64,000 bases of DNA from Bacteroidota bacterium (GCA_016787485.1 JAEUUL010000004.1:62001-126000); one strand, 5' to 3'; numbered from the stretch's first letter, positions 19,938-28,216 are shown. Program-made: numbers and translations. Notes: generated by a model from the sequence alone, not told the origin.

Positions 19938-20442
19938 TTTTCTTTAAAATGGCTTGTGGAAGGAAAACCTTAACGGTTTGTGAAATGGTATCAAAACTGA
20001 GCAGGATGAATTTTTCGGTTCCGGATTGCAGCACTTCTGCTGTAATGCCTTTGAGTGGACCCTGTAATATTTGCACGGTATCGCCTTTTTTAAAATCTGA
20101 CAGGTTACCGGATTCCTCAATGTTATACCCTTTAAGAATCAGGTTTTGGATAAGTGCGATATCCTTTTCAGGGACCAGAGCATCAGACCCATTGTGGCGG
20201 ATAAACTTAACCACACCGGGCAAGCTGGTAACCGTGTCGCGGTCTTTGGGTTCTGGCTTTACGAAAACATAACCATGAAAAAGCGGTGCTTCGACCCATT
20301 TTTTCCGGTCTGACCAGAAGCGGAGTTGTTTAATCAACGGCAGGTAGCAGGGAATGTTCATTTTTTGCAGCAGGGCAACCACCTTTTTCTCCTGCCTGCT
20401 GGCAGTGTAAATGACTTTCCAGGGTGATTTTTCCTCTTGCAT
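19921..20442 (-). CDS. UpxY-type (NusG-like) transcription antiterminator
   Basis: A 173-residue protein with an N-terminal NGN domain (WKVIYTASRQEKKV, then PLFHGYVFVK) and a C-terminal KOW domain around FKKGDTVQILQGPLKG. In Bacteroides, UpxY proteins are the first genes of capsule operons and let RNA polymerase read through the long leader and operon. The position here, directly before the exporter and 19 minus-strand polysaccharide genes, fits that role. It starts 69 nt downstream of the winged-helix regulator and shares its likely promoter. Confidence 0.9.
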   Translation of the reverse strand: MQEEKSPWKVIYTASRQEKKVVALLQKMNIPCYLPLIKQLRFWSDRKKWVEAPLFHGYVFVKPEPKDRDTVTSLPGVVKFIRHNGSDALVPEKDIALIQNLILKGYNIEESGNLSDFKKGDTVQILQGPLKGITAEVLQSGTEKFILLSFDTISQTVKVFLPQAILKKIEKTV

Positions 20443-20511
20443 GCCGGGTAGAGCTCCGCCCCTTCAGTCCCATTTCCGGAACCTACGGGCAGACACCAAA
20501 CCCATATCTGG

Positions 20512-21051
20512 TCAGGGTTTCAGGCTGCTCCACAGAAGCAGCGGATTGGTGCCGTTATCGGTTATCTTTTGCAAGGAAAATTCCTGTGGCGTATAGGCTA
20601 TATAGCGAATGCGCCGGTGAATCATTCCTTCTGCTTTATCTACCAGTTGACCCAGGTAGTTCTTGTCGATATTTCCAACAAATACCAGGTCTATAATTTC
20701 TCCATCCAGTCCACGGGCAAAATTGCCGGTAAGGTAAACCTCCTCCAGGCTTCCCAAACGACGGATGACATGTTCTACGATTTTATCCAGACCCACATAC
20801 TTGAGAATGATGTTGTGCAGGTCTTTGAAGAGTGGGTGCTGAGTATTTACCCTGAAAACCTTCTTTTTGCCGACAGGCTCTGAGGTAAGCATTTTGGCTT
20901 CCTCAAACTTATTCAACTCCAGTCGTATGGCATTGGTGCTTTCCCCAAACTCCTCTTCCAGATTTCGCAGATAGGCTGTAGCCTGCGAGTTCAGGAAGAA
21001 CTTAAGCAGAAGCTTGACTCGGGTTTTTGAAGAAATCAGGGTTTCAATCAT
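20512..21051 (-). CDS. Winged-helix regulator with nucleotidyltransferase-like domain
   Basis: The 179-residue protein has an N-terminal winged helix (residues about 1-65; TRVKLLLKFFLNSQATAYLR starts it) and a C-terminal segment GNFARGLDGEIIDLVFVG. That segment resembles the GS-x10-D-x-D core of minimal nucleotidyltransferases but lacks a clean pair of catalytic aspartates. It therefore probably works as a DNA-binding switch. A perfect 10-bp inverted repeat and a promoter lie directly before its start codon, suggesting autoregulation of the whole operon. Genes of this type in front of upxY-like genes are known in Bacteroidota polysaccharide loci. Confidence 0.75.
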   Translation of the reverse strand: MIETLISSKTRVKLLLKFFLNSQATAYLRNLEEEFGESTNAIRLELNKFEEAKMLTSEPVGKKKVFRVNTQHPLFKDLHNIILKYVGLDKIVEHVIRRLGSLEEVYLTGNFARGLDGEIIDLVFVGNIDKNYLGQLVDKAEGMIHRRIRYIAYTPQEFSLQKITDNGTNPLLLWSSLKP

Positions 21052-21057
21052 CCGGCT

Positions 21058-21082
21058 TATTGAGTAGTTTTTCTACTCAATA
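21058..21082. promoter_or_regulatory. Perfect inverted repeat, likely operator
   Basis: Two 10-bp arms (TATTGAGTAG at 21,058-21,067 and CTACTCAATA at 21,073-21,082) are separated by five T on the plus strand. The site begins 7 nt upstream of the regulator start codon and covers the region between the -7 element and the start. It can act as an operator for the winged-helix protein or as a hairpin at the ribosome entry site. No U-tract follows in the gene direction, so it is not a terminator. Confidence 0.7.
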
Positions 21083-21087
21083 TTGTG

Positions 21088-21117
21088 CAAATATACTGAC
21101 TGAACGTAAGAAAACAA
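21088..21117 (-). promoter_or_regulatory. Bacteroidota-type promoter for the polysaccharide operon
   Basis: On the minus strand a TTG (21,117-21,115) is followed after 19 nt by TATATTTG (21,095-21,088), an exact match to the -33/-7 pattern of the Bacteroidota housekeeping sigma factor. Transcription would begin close to 21,081, at the edge of the inverted repeat. Confidence 0.7.
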
Positions 21118-21147
21118 CCGCAATTTTTACCTCATTGGGTCACATGT

Positions 21148-22116
21148 TCAGGACTCCAGCACTTCGTATACCCCCATATTGCTGAATTTGGCAATCCGTT
21201 TATTCACCAGTTCATCGGGCGACAAAGTTTTTAATGCCTTATACTCCTTTTTGATGGCAGCTTTTACAGCCTTGAATGCCGTTGCAGTATCATGGTGGGC
21301 CCCACCGAGTGGTTCTTCGATAATGCCATCAATAAGCCCATTGCCCAGCATATCCGTGGCAGAAAGTTTGAGGGCTTCAGCCGCCAGTTCCTTTTTGTCC
21401 CAGGTACGCCATAAAATGGAAGAGCAGCTTTCAGGAGAGATAACAGAATACCAGGTGTACTGCATCATGAGCACACGATCTCCAATACCAATACCCAGTG
21501 CGCCGCCGCTGGCACCTTCGCCGATGACAATGCAAATGACGGGTACTTCCAAAGTGGCCATTTCGAACAAATTGCGGGCAATGGCTTCTCCCTGGCCGCG
21601 TTCTTCTGCCTCAAGACCCGGACTGGCGCCCGGCGTATCTATAAAGGTAATTATGGGTTTTTTAAACTTTTCGGCCAGTTTCATCAGGCGCAGGGCTTTG
21701 CGATAGCCCTCGGGGTTTGGCATGCCGAAGTTGCGCATCTGTCGTTGCTTGGTATTGCGGCCTTTCTGCTGCCCGATAATCATAAATGTTTCACCGTCTA
21801 TGCTGGCAAACCCGCCCACAATCGCCTTGTCATCCTTTACATGTCTGTCACCATGAAGTTCAATAAAATCTGTGGCTATATTTTCGATGTAATCCAGGGT
21901 ATAGGGCCGGTCAGGGTGGCGGCTGATCTGCACTTTTTGCCAACCTGTGAGATTGTTGTAGACATGTTTTTTTGCCTCTTCGATTTTCTCTTCGAGACCC
22001 TGAATCATGTCAGTCATATCCAGTTTGCCTTTCTCGTGGGTTTCACGCGCTTTAGCCAACTGTTCATGCAATTCTACGATGTCTTTTTCAAAATCCAGCC
22101 ATTGGGTATCTGCCAT
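21148..22116 (-). CDS. accA: Acetyl-CoA carboxylase carboxyltransferase subunit alpha
   Basis: The 322-residue protein matches AccA over its full length: an N-terminal helical region, then [11 protein letters not shown], a [13 protein letters not shown] strand, the [17 protein letters not shown] helix, [10 protein letters not shown] and the oxyanion [12 protein letters not shown]. With AccD it transfers the carboxyl group from biotin to acetyl-CoA, giving malonyl-CoA for fatty-acid synthesis. It lies upstream of the polysaccharide promoter and is not part of that operon. A GAGGA-like stretch lies just upstream of the start. Nothing unusual is seen. Confidence 0.97.
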   Translation of the reverse strand: MADTQWLDFEKDIVELHEQLAKARETHEKGKLDMTDMIQGLEEKIEEAKKHVYNNLTGWQKVQISRHPDRPYTLDYIENIATDFIELHGDRHVKDDKAIVGGFASIDGETFMIIGQQKGRNTKQRQMRNFGMPNPEGYRKALRLMKLAEKFKKPIITFIDTPGASPGLEAEERGQGEAIARNLFEMATLEVPVICIVIGEGASGGALGIGIGDRVLMMQYTWYSVISPESCSSILWRTWDKKELAAEALKLSATDMLGNGLIDGIIEEPLGGAHHDTATAFKAVKAAIKKEYKALKTLSPDELVNKRIAKFSNMGVYEVLES

Positions 22117-22208
22117 AATTTTTCCTCAGAGGAGGCGCAAAGTAACAAGGTTTTCCATAAAACACTGAAATAGGCCATCTAAAATTTCAGGATGGGAGGC
22201 CCGGGTGG

Positions 22209-22216
22209 TAAATTTG
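22209..22216 (+). promoter_or_regulatory. -7 element TAAATTTG
   Basis: An exact TAnnTTTG match ends 4 nt before the ATG at 22,221. Transcription would start at or next to the start codon, so the mRNA is probably leaderless. No clear -33 TTG is present. Confidence 0.5.
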
Positions 22217-22220
22217 TCCC

Positions 22221-22712
22221 ATGTTATCACTCGTCCGGAAATTGTTTTGGAATGCGGTACTGATACTCGCCGTTGTATATGGGTTGTACTATTTCAAAAT
22301 ATGGCCATTTAAGGAAAATGTAGCCAGTCCGCAATTCCTGAAGGAGAAATACTGTACCACAGGGCCCAAGACAGATGATATCGCCATTTGCGATTGTATT
22401 GTGGAAAGGGCAGTTTATGATTTAAAACACCGTTTTACCGAAAAAGAGCTTTCGGAACTGGAGGGAAACCGGGCACAGATGGCATATGCATTGCACAAAT
22501 CGTTGGAAGTGGTAAAGCCGGAGGCTATAAAATGCCTGAAAGATTATGGTCAGGAAGCAGCCTGGGATAAGTTTGTTCATAATCTGATGGCTTTGGATAC
22601 CAAGGTATTATCGGCCCTGGGAGATTTAGCAGGCAAAGGTGTGGACAAAGCGAAGGAAGAGCTGGAGGGTGGCAAACAGGATAAAGCAGTGATTGACAAA
22701 AAATACCAATAG
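22221..22712 (+). CDS. Small membrane-anchored protein of unknown function
   Basis: I do not recognise this 163-residue protein. It has one N-terminal membrane segment (about residues 8-25), then a charged helical domain with four cysteines, of which C58 and C60 form a CDC pair. The tail is rich in Lys, Glu and Asp. The N-terminal segment is a signal anchor without a lipobox, so the domain is probably periplasmic. The gene is convergent with the GNAT gene, whose stop lies 5 nt beyond. Confidence 0.7.
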   Translation: MLSLVRKLFWNAVLILAVVYGLYYFKIWPFKENVASPQFLKEKYCTTGPKTDDIAICDCIVERAVYDLKHRFTEKELSELEGNRAQMAYALHKSLEVVKPEAIKCLKDYGQEAAWDKFVHNLMALDTKVLSALGDLAGKGVDKAKEELEGGKQDKAVIDKKYQ

Positions 22713-22717
22713 CCTCA

Positions 22718-23284
22718 TTATTCCTTCACCAGGCCATAGTAAACCACATCCAGCAAACGACCATGGCCATTGCGGAAATCGCAACGGTGCAGGCCTTCAC
22801 GTTGAAAACCCAAACTTTCAGCCAGGCGCAGACTGCGGTGATTTTCCGGGTCTACACGGCAAAGAATTTTTATTACTCCGCATTGAGATTGAAGATGTTC
22901 AATGAGTTGTTTCAGACAAAATGATGCCAGTCCGGTACCTTCCCATTCTTTGTCTACCATATAGCTGACTTCGCAGCGTGGTGTGCGCCAATCGAAATTA
23001 AAAGCCGAAACCATTGCTACCACCTCTCCCGAAGGGATGGAACATACCAGTTGCAGGGCTTTGTTTTCCCGGTTCTGAGATCTCTTTTCTGCAACCCAGC
23101 CCCGGGCTTCTGCCAAGCTTATATTCAGGCTGGTGGCGGTAACAGGAAATGGTCCGATGAATCTGTTGAAATTGGATTGAATGAACCGATGTAATCCATT
23201 TGCATGCAGTGAATGCAGGGTACACAACTCCAGTTCACGGTTATTGCAGACAAAACTCAGGTTTTTGAATGGGGCCAGAGCCAT
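22718..23284 (-). CDS. GNAT acetyltransferase (RimJ/RimL-type)
   Basis: Starting at the ATG at 23,284 gives 188 residues. The GNAT core is visible: EVVAMVSAFNFDW, CEVSYMVDKEWEGTGLASFC (acetyl-CoA loop with a variant of RxxGxG/A) and VDPENHRSLRLAESLGFQREG. This order is typical of RimJ/RimL acetyltransferases that modify ribosomal proteins, amino acids or small molecules. An open frame continues upstream to 23,758, but that part is antisense to the nitronate monooxygenase gene and has no family match, so it is left out. Divergent from the next gene, with 42 nt between. Confidence 0.87.
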   Translation of the reverse strand: MALAPFKNLSFVCNNRELELCTLHSLHANGLHRFIQSNFNRFIGPFPVTATSLNISLAEARGWVAEKRSQNRENKALQLVCSIPSGEVVAMVSAFNFDWRTPRCEVSYMVDKEWEGTGLASFCLKQLIEHLQSQCGVIKILCRVDPENHRSLRLAESLGFQREGLHRCDFRNGHGRLLDVVYYGLVKE

Positions 23285-23312
23285 GGTGCAAAAATGCAGA
23301 AATCTATCGCTG

Positions 23313-23320
23313 TAGATTTG
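23313..23320 (+). promoter_or_regulatory. -7 element TAGATTTG
   Basis: This exact TAnnTTTG match ends 6 nt before the ATG at 23,327, again implying a leaderless or nearly leaderless transcript. It lies in the 42-nt space shared with the divergent GNAT gene. Confidence 0.5.
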
Positions 23321-23326
23321 CAGTGA

Positions 23327-24271
23327 ATGAAAAACCGTATCACCGAACTTTTCAAAATTGAATATCCTATCATACAAGCCGGCATGATCTGGTGCAGTGG
23401 CTGGGAACTGGCAAGTGCTGTGAGCAATGCCGGTGGACTGGGTTTGATAGGCAGTGGCAGCATGCACCCTGAGAACCTGCGGCACCATATACAGCGTTGC
23501 AAGGGAGCTACCACAAAACCATTTGGAGTAAATGTGCCACTGTTGTATCCGGAGATTGAGAAAATCATGGACATCATTGTGGATGAAGGTGTAAAAATTG
23601 TGTTCACCAGTGCTGGTAACCCGGCAACATGGACCCAATGGCTCAAAGAACGAGGCATAACGGTAGTGCATGTAGTAGCCAACACCAAATTTGCCAAAAA
23701 ATGCCAGGATGTGGGTGTGGATGCCATAGTGGCTGAGGGTTTTGAAGCCGGTGGGCACAACGGAAGGGAAGAAACCACTACGATGTGTCTGATACCCATG
23801 GTGCGGGAAGTGTGCAATCTGCCTTTGATCGCGGCGGGTGGTATAGGCAGTGGCTCAGCCATGGCCGCGGCGTTCTGTCTGGGTGCCGAGGCTGTGCAGG
23901 TGGGCAGTTTGTTTGCCGCATCGGAAGAAAGCAGTGCACATGCCCATTTTAAAAAGGCCATTACAGAAACCGGAGATGGCGGTACCGAGCTTACACTGAA
24001 AGAATTGGTGCCGGTGAGGCTGATAAAAAATGCATTTTATAAAAAGATACAGGAAGCCTATTCCAGAGACGCAGATACCGAGGAGTTGAAAACCTTGCTG
24101 GGACATGGCCGGGCCAAAAAAGGCATGTTTGAGGGCGATTTGGTGGAAGGAGAATTGGAAATCGGGCAGGTGAGTGCCATGATTCATGAAGTGAAACCTG
24201 CAGCAGAAATCTTAAACAACCTCTGGGCCGGATTTCTGGACACCGCGCAGAAGCTGGGCAAATTGATCTGA
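23327..24271 (+). CDS. Nitronate monooxygenase / FabK-type FMN enzyme
   Basis: The 314-residue TIM-barrel flavoprotein starts with YPIIQAGMIW and contains SNAGGLGLIGSG, a KPFGVNVPLLYP strand, EGFEAGGHNG with the conserved histidine, and IAAGGIGSGSAMAAAFCLGAEAVQ, which holds the FMN phosphate. Family members oxidise alkyl nitronates, or reduce enoyl-ACP when acting as FabK. Sequence alone does not separate the two. It is probably cytosolic and monocistronic. Confidence 0.88.
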   Translation: MKNRITELFKIEYPIIQAGMIWCSGWELASAVSNAGGLGLIGSGSMHPENLRHHIQRCKGATTKPFGVNVPLLYPEIEKIMDIIVDEGVKIVFTSAGNPATWTQWLKERGITVVHVVANTKFAKKCQDVGVDAIVAEGFEAGGHNGREETTTMCLIPMVREVCNLPLIAAGGIGSGSAMAAAFCLGAEAVQVGSLFAASEESSAHAHFKKAITETGDGGTELTLKELVPVRLIKNAFYKKIQEAYSRDADTEELKTLLGHGRAKKGMFEGDLVEGELEIGQVSAMIHEVKPAAEILNNLWAGFLDTAQKLGKLI

Positions 24272-24299
24272 GCCGAAGGTGGGCTGGCATACGAATTGC

Positions 24300-25064
24300 A
24301 TGAAAAAGTCCATGAAACGTCCATCTTCCCTGTTTCTTTTGCTTCTTTTTTCAGGCCTTCCTTACGGGCAGATAAAAGCACAACTCCTGTTTTCCGATAC
24401 CATCCTGCATTTGGGATATGTGCCACAGGGCAGTGAACCGCAAGTGGGAGTCTACCTGAGCAACCGTGATACCGTTATATACAAAATTAAGCCGGAACAC
24501 ATTTGTGGCTGTACAGCCTTTGAAAAATCAAACTATACAATTGCACCCGGGGAGAAGTTGTTCCTGCCCGTGAAATACCAAAGCAGCGGCAATGCAGGGG
24601 AGGTGAAACGGGGATATTATATAAACTATACCAATGGTAAAGTAAAAAAGCGGGTAAAGGTATCCTTTGATGCTATAGTGGACACTGTACCCATCAACCA
24701 TAAGGTATCAGCAGCTGAAAAAGCTTGTTACCGCTGGGACCGGGTGTATATAAATGCAGGAAAAGTGCCTGAAGGTCCTCCAGTTACTTTTAGATATACG
24801 CTTTACAATTGCTCAGACACAACGCTAATTATTAAACAGGTACAAAGCAGTTGTGGTTGTGTAACCCCACAGTGGAGTCGTGAACCCATTCAACCGGGCA
24901 AAACCGCAGAGGTGAAAGCCATTTACAGTACCAGCGGCCGGCCCGGTTATTCACAAAAAAGTCTGCATGTGCAATTGGGTGATGGTGGCACTCAGGTATT
25001 GACTTTGTCGTGTGAAGTGATACCAGAAAAAGAATTTCCTGAACCAGTGCCCGTAATAAAGTGA
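24300..25064 (+). CDS. DUF1573-type exported protein
   Basis: Starting at the ATG at 24,300 gives 254 residues with a Sec signal peptide (KRPSSLFLLLLFSGLPYGQIKA). Two tandem beta-sandwich repeats of the DUF1573/ASPM-SPD2-Hydin type follow: the first has HICGCTAFEKSNYTIAPGEK, the second has QSSCGCVTPQWSREPIQPGKT. The paired CGC motifs followed by an IxPGxx turn are typical of these proteins in Bacteroidota. The function of the family is not established; a cell-envelope role is likely. The stop codon overlaps the CRP-like site of the next gene. Confidence 0.83.
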   Translation: MKKSMKRPSSLFLLLLFSGLPYGQIKAQLLFSDTILHLGYVPQGSEPQVGVYLSNRDTVIYKIKPEHICGCTAFEKSNYTIAPGEKLFLPVKYQSSGNAGEVKRGYYINYTNGKVKKRVKVSFDAIVDTVPINHKVSAAEKACYRWDRVYINAGKVPEGPPVTFRYTLYNCSDTTLIIKQVQSSCGCVTPQWSREPIQPGKTAEVKAIYSTSGRPGYSQKSLHVQLGDGGTQVLTLSCEVIPEKEFPEPVPVIK

Positions 25065-25075
25065 CCAGGGTCACA
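25060..25075. promoter_or_regulatory. CRP/FNR-like palindrome
   Basis: AGTGA-N6-TCACA matches the CRP consensus TGTGA-N6-TCACA at nine of ten conserved positions and forms a perfect GTGACC/GGTCAC dyad. Its centre is about 42 nt upstream of the expected start of mbnP-like transcription, which is the class II activator position. Confidence 0.5.
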
Positions 25076-25096
25076 ATTCTGGGGCAAATCCTGAAT

Positions 25097-25104
25097 TAAC
25101 TTCG
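25097..25104 (+). promoter_or_regulatory. -7-like element TAACTTCG
   Basis: Seven of eight positions match TAnnTTTG. The element ends 6 nt before the ATG at 25,111, so transcription probably starts at or just before the start codon. A weak core is what would be expected at an activator-dependent promoter. Confidence 0.4.
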
Positions 25105-25110
25105 TGATAT

Positions 25111-25830
25111 ATGAAAGCAGGACTTGGCATTGCAGGTATGTTTTTATTGCTTGCTGCTGCCTGTAAAAAGGAAGCTAAACCATCTGAACAAACAGGTAAT
25201 CTGGTATTGCATGTAAGTGCATCCAATGATTCAGACCGGTTTGTTTTTGACAGTTTAGGATTGAATCATCCGGCAGGATATACTTATTCTGTGACACGAC
25301 TCCAATTTTATTTATCGGGTTTTCAATTGCACCATCAGGATGGTCGAAATGTGAAATACAATAGCCCATTGTATTTTGATTTACACACCAGTACAACTAA
25401 ATCCTGTTCTATGCCTGCCTTGCCTCCGGGTAATTATACCGGAATAGATTTCTACGTCGGTTTGGACAGTTTACAAAATAAAACCGGGGCTTTACCAGTT
25501 ACTGTGGAAAATACAAATATGGCCTGGCCTGATGGCATGGGAGGCGGGTACCATTTTATGAAATTGGAAGGCAACTTCAAAGACAAATCCGGTACCCATG
25601 GTTTTGCCATGCATTTGGGTAAAAATAAACATCTGGTTTCAATAAAACTGCTTCGTACTTTTTCAGTTTCAGCAACAAGTAACAACACGTTGGCATTGCG
25701 AATGAACCTGGCGGAATGGTTCAGAAATCCTTCACTATATGATTTTAACACAGATGCCAACTACAGCATGGGAAGCGATGCCGCCATGTTTAAACTGAAA
25801 AATAATGGGCAGGATATATTTAATGAATAA
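25111..25830 (+). CDS. MbnP-like copper-binding-type lipoprotein
   Basis: The 239-residue protein has a lipoprotein signal (LLLAAAC, lipidated Cys near residue 18) and then an MbnP-like domain: LVLHVSASNDSDRF, YTYSVTRLQFYLSGFQL, GGGYHFMKLEGNF and HLGKNKHLVSIKL. MbnP is a periplasmic protein whose tryptophan is oxidised to kynurenine by the di-haem enzyme MbnH, creating a copper-binding site. The next gene encodes just such a di-haem enzyme and overlaps by 8 nt, so the two act together. A CRP-like site lies upstream. Confidence 0.82.
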   Translation: MKAGLGIAGMFLLLAAACKKEAKPSEQTGNLVLHVSASNDSDRFVFDSLGLNHPAGYTYSVTRLQFYLSGFQLHHQDGRNVKYNSPLYFDLHTSTTKSCSMPALPPGNYTGIDFYVGLDSLQNKTGALPVTVENTNMAWPDGMGGGYHFMKLEGNFKDKSGTHGFAMHLGKNKHLVSIKLLRTFSVSATSNNTLALRMNLAEWFRNPSLYDFNTDANYSMGSDAAMFKLKNNGQDIFNE

Positions 25831-26875
25831 AAAACCATTTCTGCTGTTGGTTACGGCTTCTGTTTTTCTATTCTGGCATTGTAACAAAAAGGAAAAGAAT
25901 GAGGGAACCCACCCATACCAAATTGCCGTTCCACGCAATTTTCCTTCACCCTTTCTGAACCCGGAAAATCCCATGACAACTGAAGGTGTGGAACTGGGCC
26001 GGCGGTTGTTTTACGAATATCGCTTATCCGGCAATGGCCGAAGTTGCAATTCGTGTCATTTGCAAGAAAAGGCATTCATGATCAGCAATGTTTCCTTGGG
26101 TTTGGATCCTGCTAAGTACAATAACATTCCATCGTTGGTAAACCTGGCCTGGAACCCGGATTACAATTGGAACGGGTATCATAAAGACCTGGATCATGTT
26201 GCTATTGGGGATTTTGGTCCGGATTTTTTCAACTCGGATATTCATCAGGTTATTTCCACCATTGCCGCTGACAAGTCCTACCAGACTTTGTATAAACAGG
26301 TCTTTTCTGGAACCGATGTTTTTACGCCAGGTGTTTTTGAAGAAAAAACTGCCTTTGCTATAGCGCAGTTTCTGCGCAGTATTGTGAGTGCCAATTCAAA
26401 GTTTGACAAATTTGTGGCAGGAAAGGGAGCATTGACAAACGAAGAAAAATACGGCTATGAGATATTCAGCAGTGAGAAAGGGGATTGCTTTCATTGTCAT
26501 GCAGGAAGCCTGACCACGGATAATTCGTATCACAACATAGGACTGGATTCTGTATTTACCCTTTCCAATAGCGGCAGGGCACAGGTGACATTTATGGCCA
26601 AGGATATCGGATTGTACAGCACGCCTTCCCTGCGCAATGCAGCCCTTACAGCCCCATATATGCACGACGGGCGTTTTGCTACCCTTGATGAAGTGATTGA
26701 GCACTACAACAGTGGAGTGAGAAGCAGCGCAACCTTGGATCCGATCATGACTAAAAACAATAAGCAATTGGGTTTAAAACTGTCATCCTACGAGAAATTT
26801 TGTCTCAAGGCATTTCTCGTTTCGCTTACAGACAGCAATTTGCTTGTAAACCCGGCATACAGCAGACCACAATAG
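25823..26875 (+). CDS. Di-haem cytochrome c peroxidase family protein (MbnH/MauG-like)
   Basis: The ATG at 25,823 overlaps the mbnP-like stop and gives 350 residues beginning with a lipoprotein signal (VFLFWHC, C20). Two CxxCH haem motifs are present, at residues 75-79 (CNSCH) and 222-226 (CFHCH), with a distal-ligand type TAPYMHDGRF. This is the bacterial cytochrome c peroxidase/MauG layout. Given its partner, oxidative maturation of the MbnP-like protein is more likely than peroxide removal. An upstream ATG at 25,805 is also in frame but does not improve the signal peptide. Confidence 0.87.
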   Translation: MNKKPFLLLVTASVFLFWHCNKKEKNEGTHPYQIAVPRNFPSPFLNPENPMTTEGVELGRRLFYEYRLSGNGRSCNSCHLQEKAFMISNVSLGLDPAKYNNIPSLVNLAWNPDYNWNGYHKDLDHVAIGDFGPDFFNSDIHQVISTIAADKSYQTLYKQVFSGTDVFTPGVFEEKTAFAIAQFLRSIVSANSKFDKFVAGKGALTNEEKYGYEIFSSEKGDCFHCHAGSLTTDNSYHNIGLDSVFTLSNSGRAQVTFMAKDIGLYSTPSLRNAALTAPYMHDGRFATLDEVIEHYNSGVRSSATLDPIMTKNNKQLGLKLSSYEKFCLKAFLVSLTDSNLLVNPAYSRPQ

Positions 26876-26905
26876 CCGATAGCGGGAGAAATGTGCGGTT
26901 TCCCT

Positions 26906-26913
26906 TAAATTCG
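26906..26913 (+). promoter_or_regulatory. -7-like element TAAATTCG
   Basis: A seven-of-eight match to TAnnTTTG that ends 4 nt before the start codon at 26,918. Confidence 0.35.
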
Positions 26914-26917
26914 CCCC

Positions 26918-28216
26918 ATGGCCCTGCTTTCACAAATTTTGTTTACCGCTATGCTGCTCGCAGCCGGCTGGCTCTTTGCCAAAAGGGTGCGTACCATCCG
27001 ACGCAACATTCTGCTGGGCAGAGATATCGATTTGAGTGACAACCCCGGAGCACGATGGAAACAAATGGCACTGGTGGCCATAGGACAGAGCAAAATGGTG
27101 GTGCGGCCGGTGGCGGGCATTCTGCACATACTGGTCTATGCTGGTTTTGTGCTCATCAATATTGAAGTACTGGAAATCCTTATCGATGGTGTGGCCGGTA
27201 CCCACCGGATATTCGCCTTTATGGGTCCGTTGTATGATTATGCCATCGGTTTTTTTGAAATCCTTGCCCTGGGTGTGTTAGTGGGTTGTATTATTTTCCT
27301 CTTCCGCCGGCACGGACTCAAACTGAAGCGGCTGAGCAATCCGGACCTTGCCGGCTGGCCGCAACGGGACGCAACCATCATTCTGATTACTGAAATTGTG
27401 CTGATGGGAGCCCTGTTAAAAATGAATGCCATGGACCAGATACTGCAAAGCAGAGGCCATGCACACTATGCGCAGGCAGGCGCATTTCCTGTAAGCCAGT
27501 TTCTGGTGCCTTTTTTCGAATCATTCACGGATACAACCCTTGTTGCATGGGAACGCACGATGTGGTGGTTTCACTATGCCGGCATTCTGGTCTTTTTGAA
27601 TTACCTGCCATTCAGCAAGCACTGGCATATCATCATGAGTTTTCCCAATGTGTATTACAGCCCTCTGAAACCCAAGGGTTCATTTGCCAACATGGAAAGT
27701 GTGACCACCGAGGTAAAACTGATGATGGACCCCTCTGCCACACCTCCGGAAGGTTATGAACCCCCGGAAGGATTTGGCACCAGAGATGTAAAAGACCTGA
27801 CCTGGAAGAATCTGATGGACGCCTATACCTGCACAGAGTGCGGAAGATGCACCAGTGTTTGTCCGGCTAACATTACCGGTAAAAAACTGAGCCCCCGTAA
27901 AGTGATGATGGCAACCCGGGACAGGCTGGAGGAAACAGGAAAGAATCTCGATGCCGGCATAACGGATGAAAAAGACCTGCACAGCTACATAACAGCTGAA
28001 GAATTGTGGGCCTGCACCACCTGCAATGCCTGTGCTGAAGCATGTCCGGTAAATATCAACCCGGTGGATATTATTGTACAGATGCGTCAATATCAGGTAA
28101 TGGAGAAAAGTGCGGCTCCGGCAGAACTCAACGGCATGTTTACCAATCTGGAAAACAATGGGGCTCCCTGGCAAATGAGCCAGATGGACAAAGCCAACTG
28201 GACACATCAGGGCTGA
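26918..28216 (+). CDS. Membrane-bound (Fe-S)-binding protein, HdrC/GlpC-like
   Basis: The 432-residue protein has about five N-terminal membrane segments (to about residue 230) resembling a NarI-type quinone-reactive module. A cytosolic domain follows with two 4Fe-4S motifs: CTECGRCTSVCPAN and CTTCNACAEACPVN. This layout belongs to heterodisulfide-reductase-related electron-transfer proteins that are common in Bacteroidota. The usual next gene, a second Fe-S protein with CCG domains, is not found here; a secreted T9SS protein follows instead. The electron donor and acceptor are unknown. Confidence 0.87.
   Translation: MALLSQILFTAMLLAAGWLFAKRVRTIRRNILLGRDIDLSDNPGARWKQMALVAIGQSKMVVRPVAGILHILVYAGFVLINIEVLEILIDGVAGTHRIFAFMGPLYDYAIGFFEILALGVLVGCIIFLFRRHGLKLKRLSNPDLAGWPQRDATIILITEIVLMGALLKMNAMDQILQSRGHAHYAQAGAFPVSQFLVPFFESFTDTTLVAWERTMWWFHYAGILVFLNYLPFSKHWHIIMSFPNVYYSPLKPKGSFANMESVTTEVKLMMDPSATPPEGYEPPEGFGTRDVKDLTWKNLMDAYTCTECGRCTSVCPANITGKKLSPRKVMMATRDRLEETGKNLDAGITDEKDLHSYITAEELWACTTCNACAEACPVNINPVDIIVQMRQYQVMEKSAAPAELNGMFTNLENNGAPWQMSQMDKANWTHQG

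Noticed and set aside
22718-23758. A 346-codon open frame that contains the GNAT gene
   Set aside because: The part upstream of 23,284 is antisense to the nitronate monooxygenase gene and has no GNAT features; the acetyltransferase fits 22,718-23,284.
25805-25822. Earlier start codon for the di-haem peroxidase
   Set aside because: It adds MGRIYL before the signal peptide and lies inside the mbnP-like gene; the ATG at 25,823 overlaps the stop in the usual coupled way.
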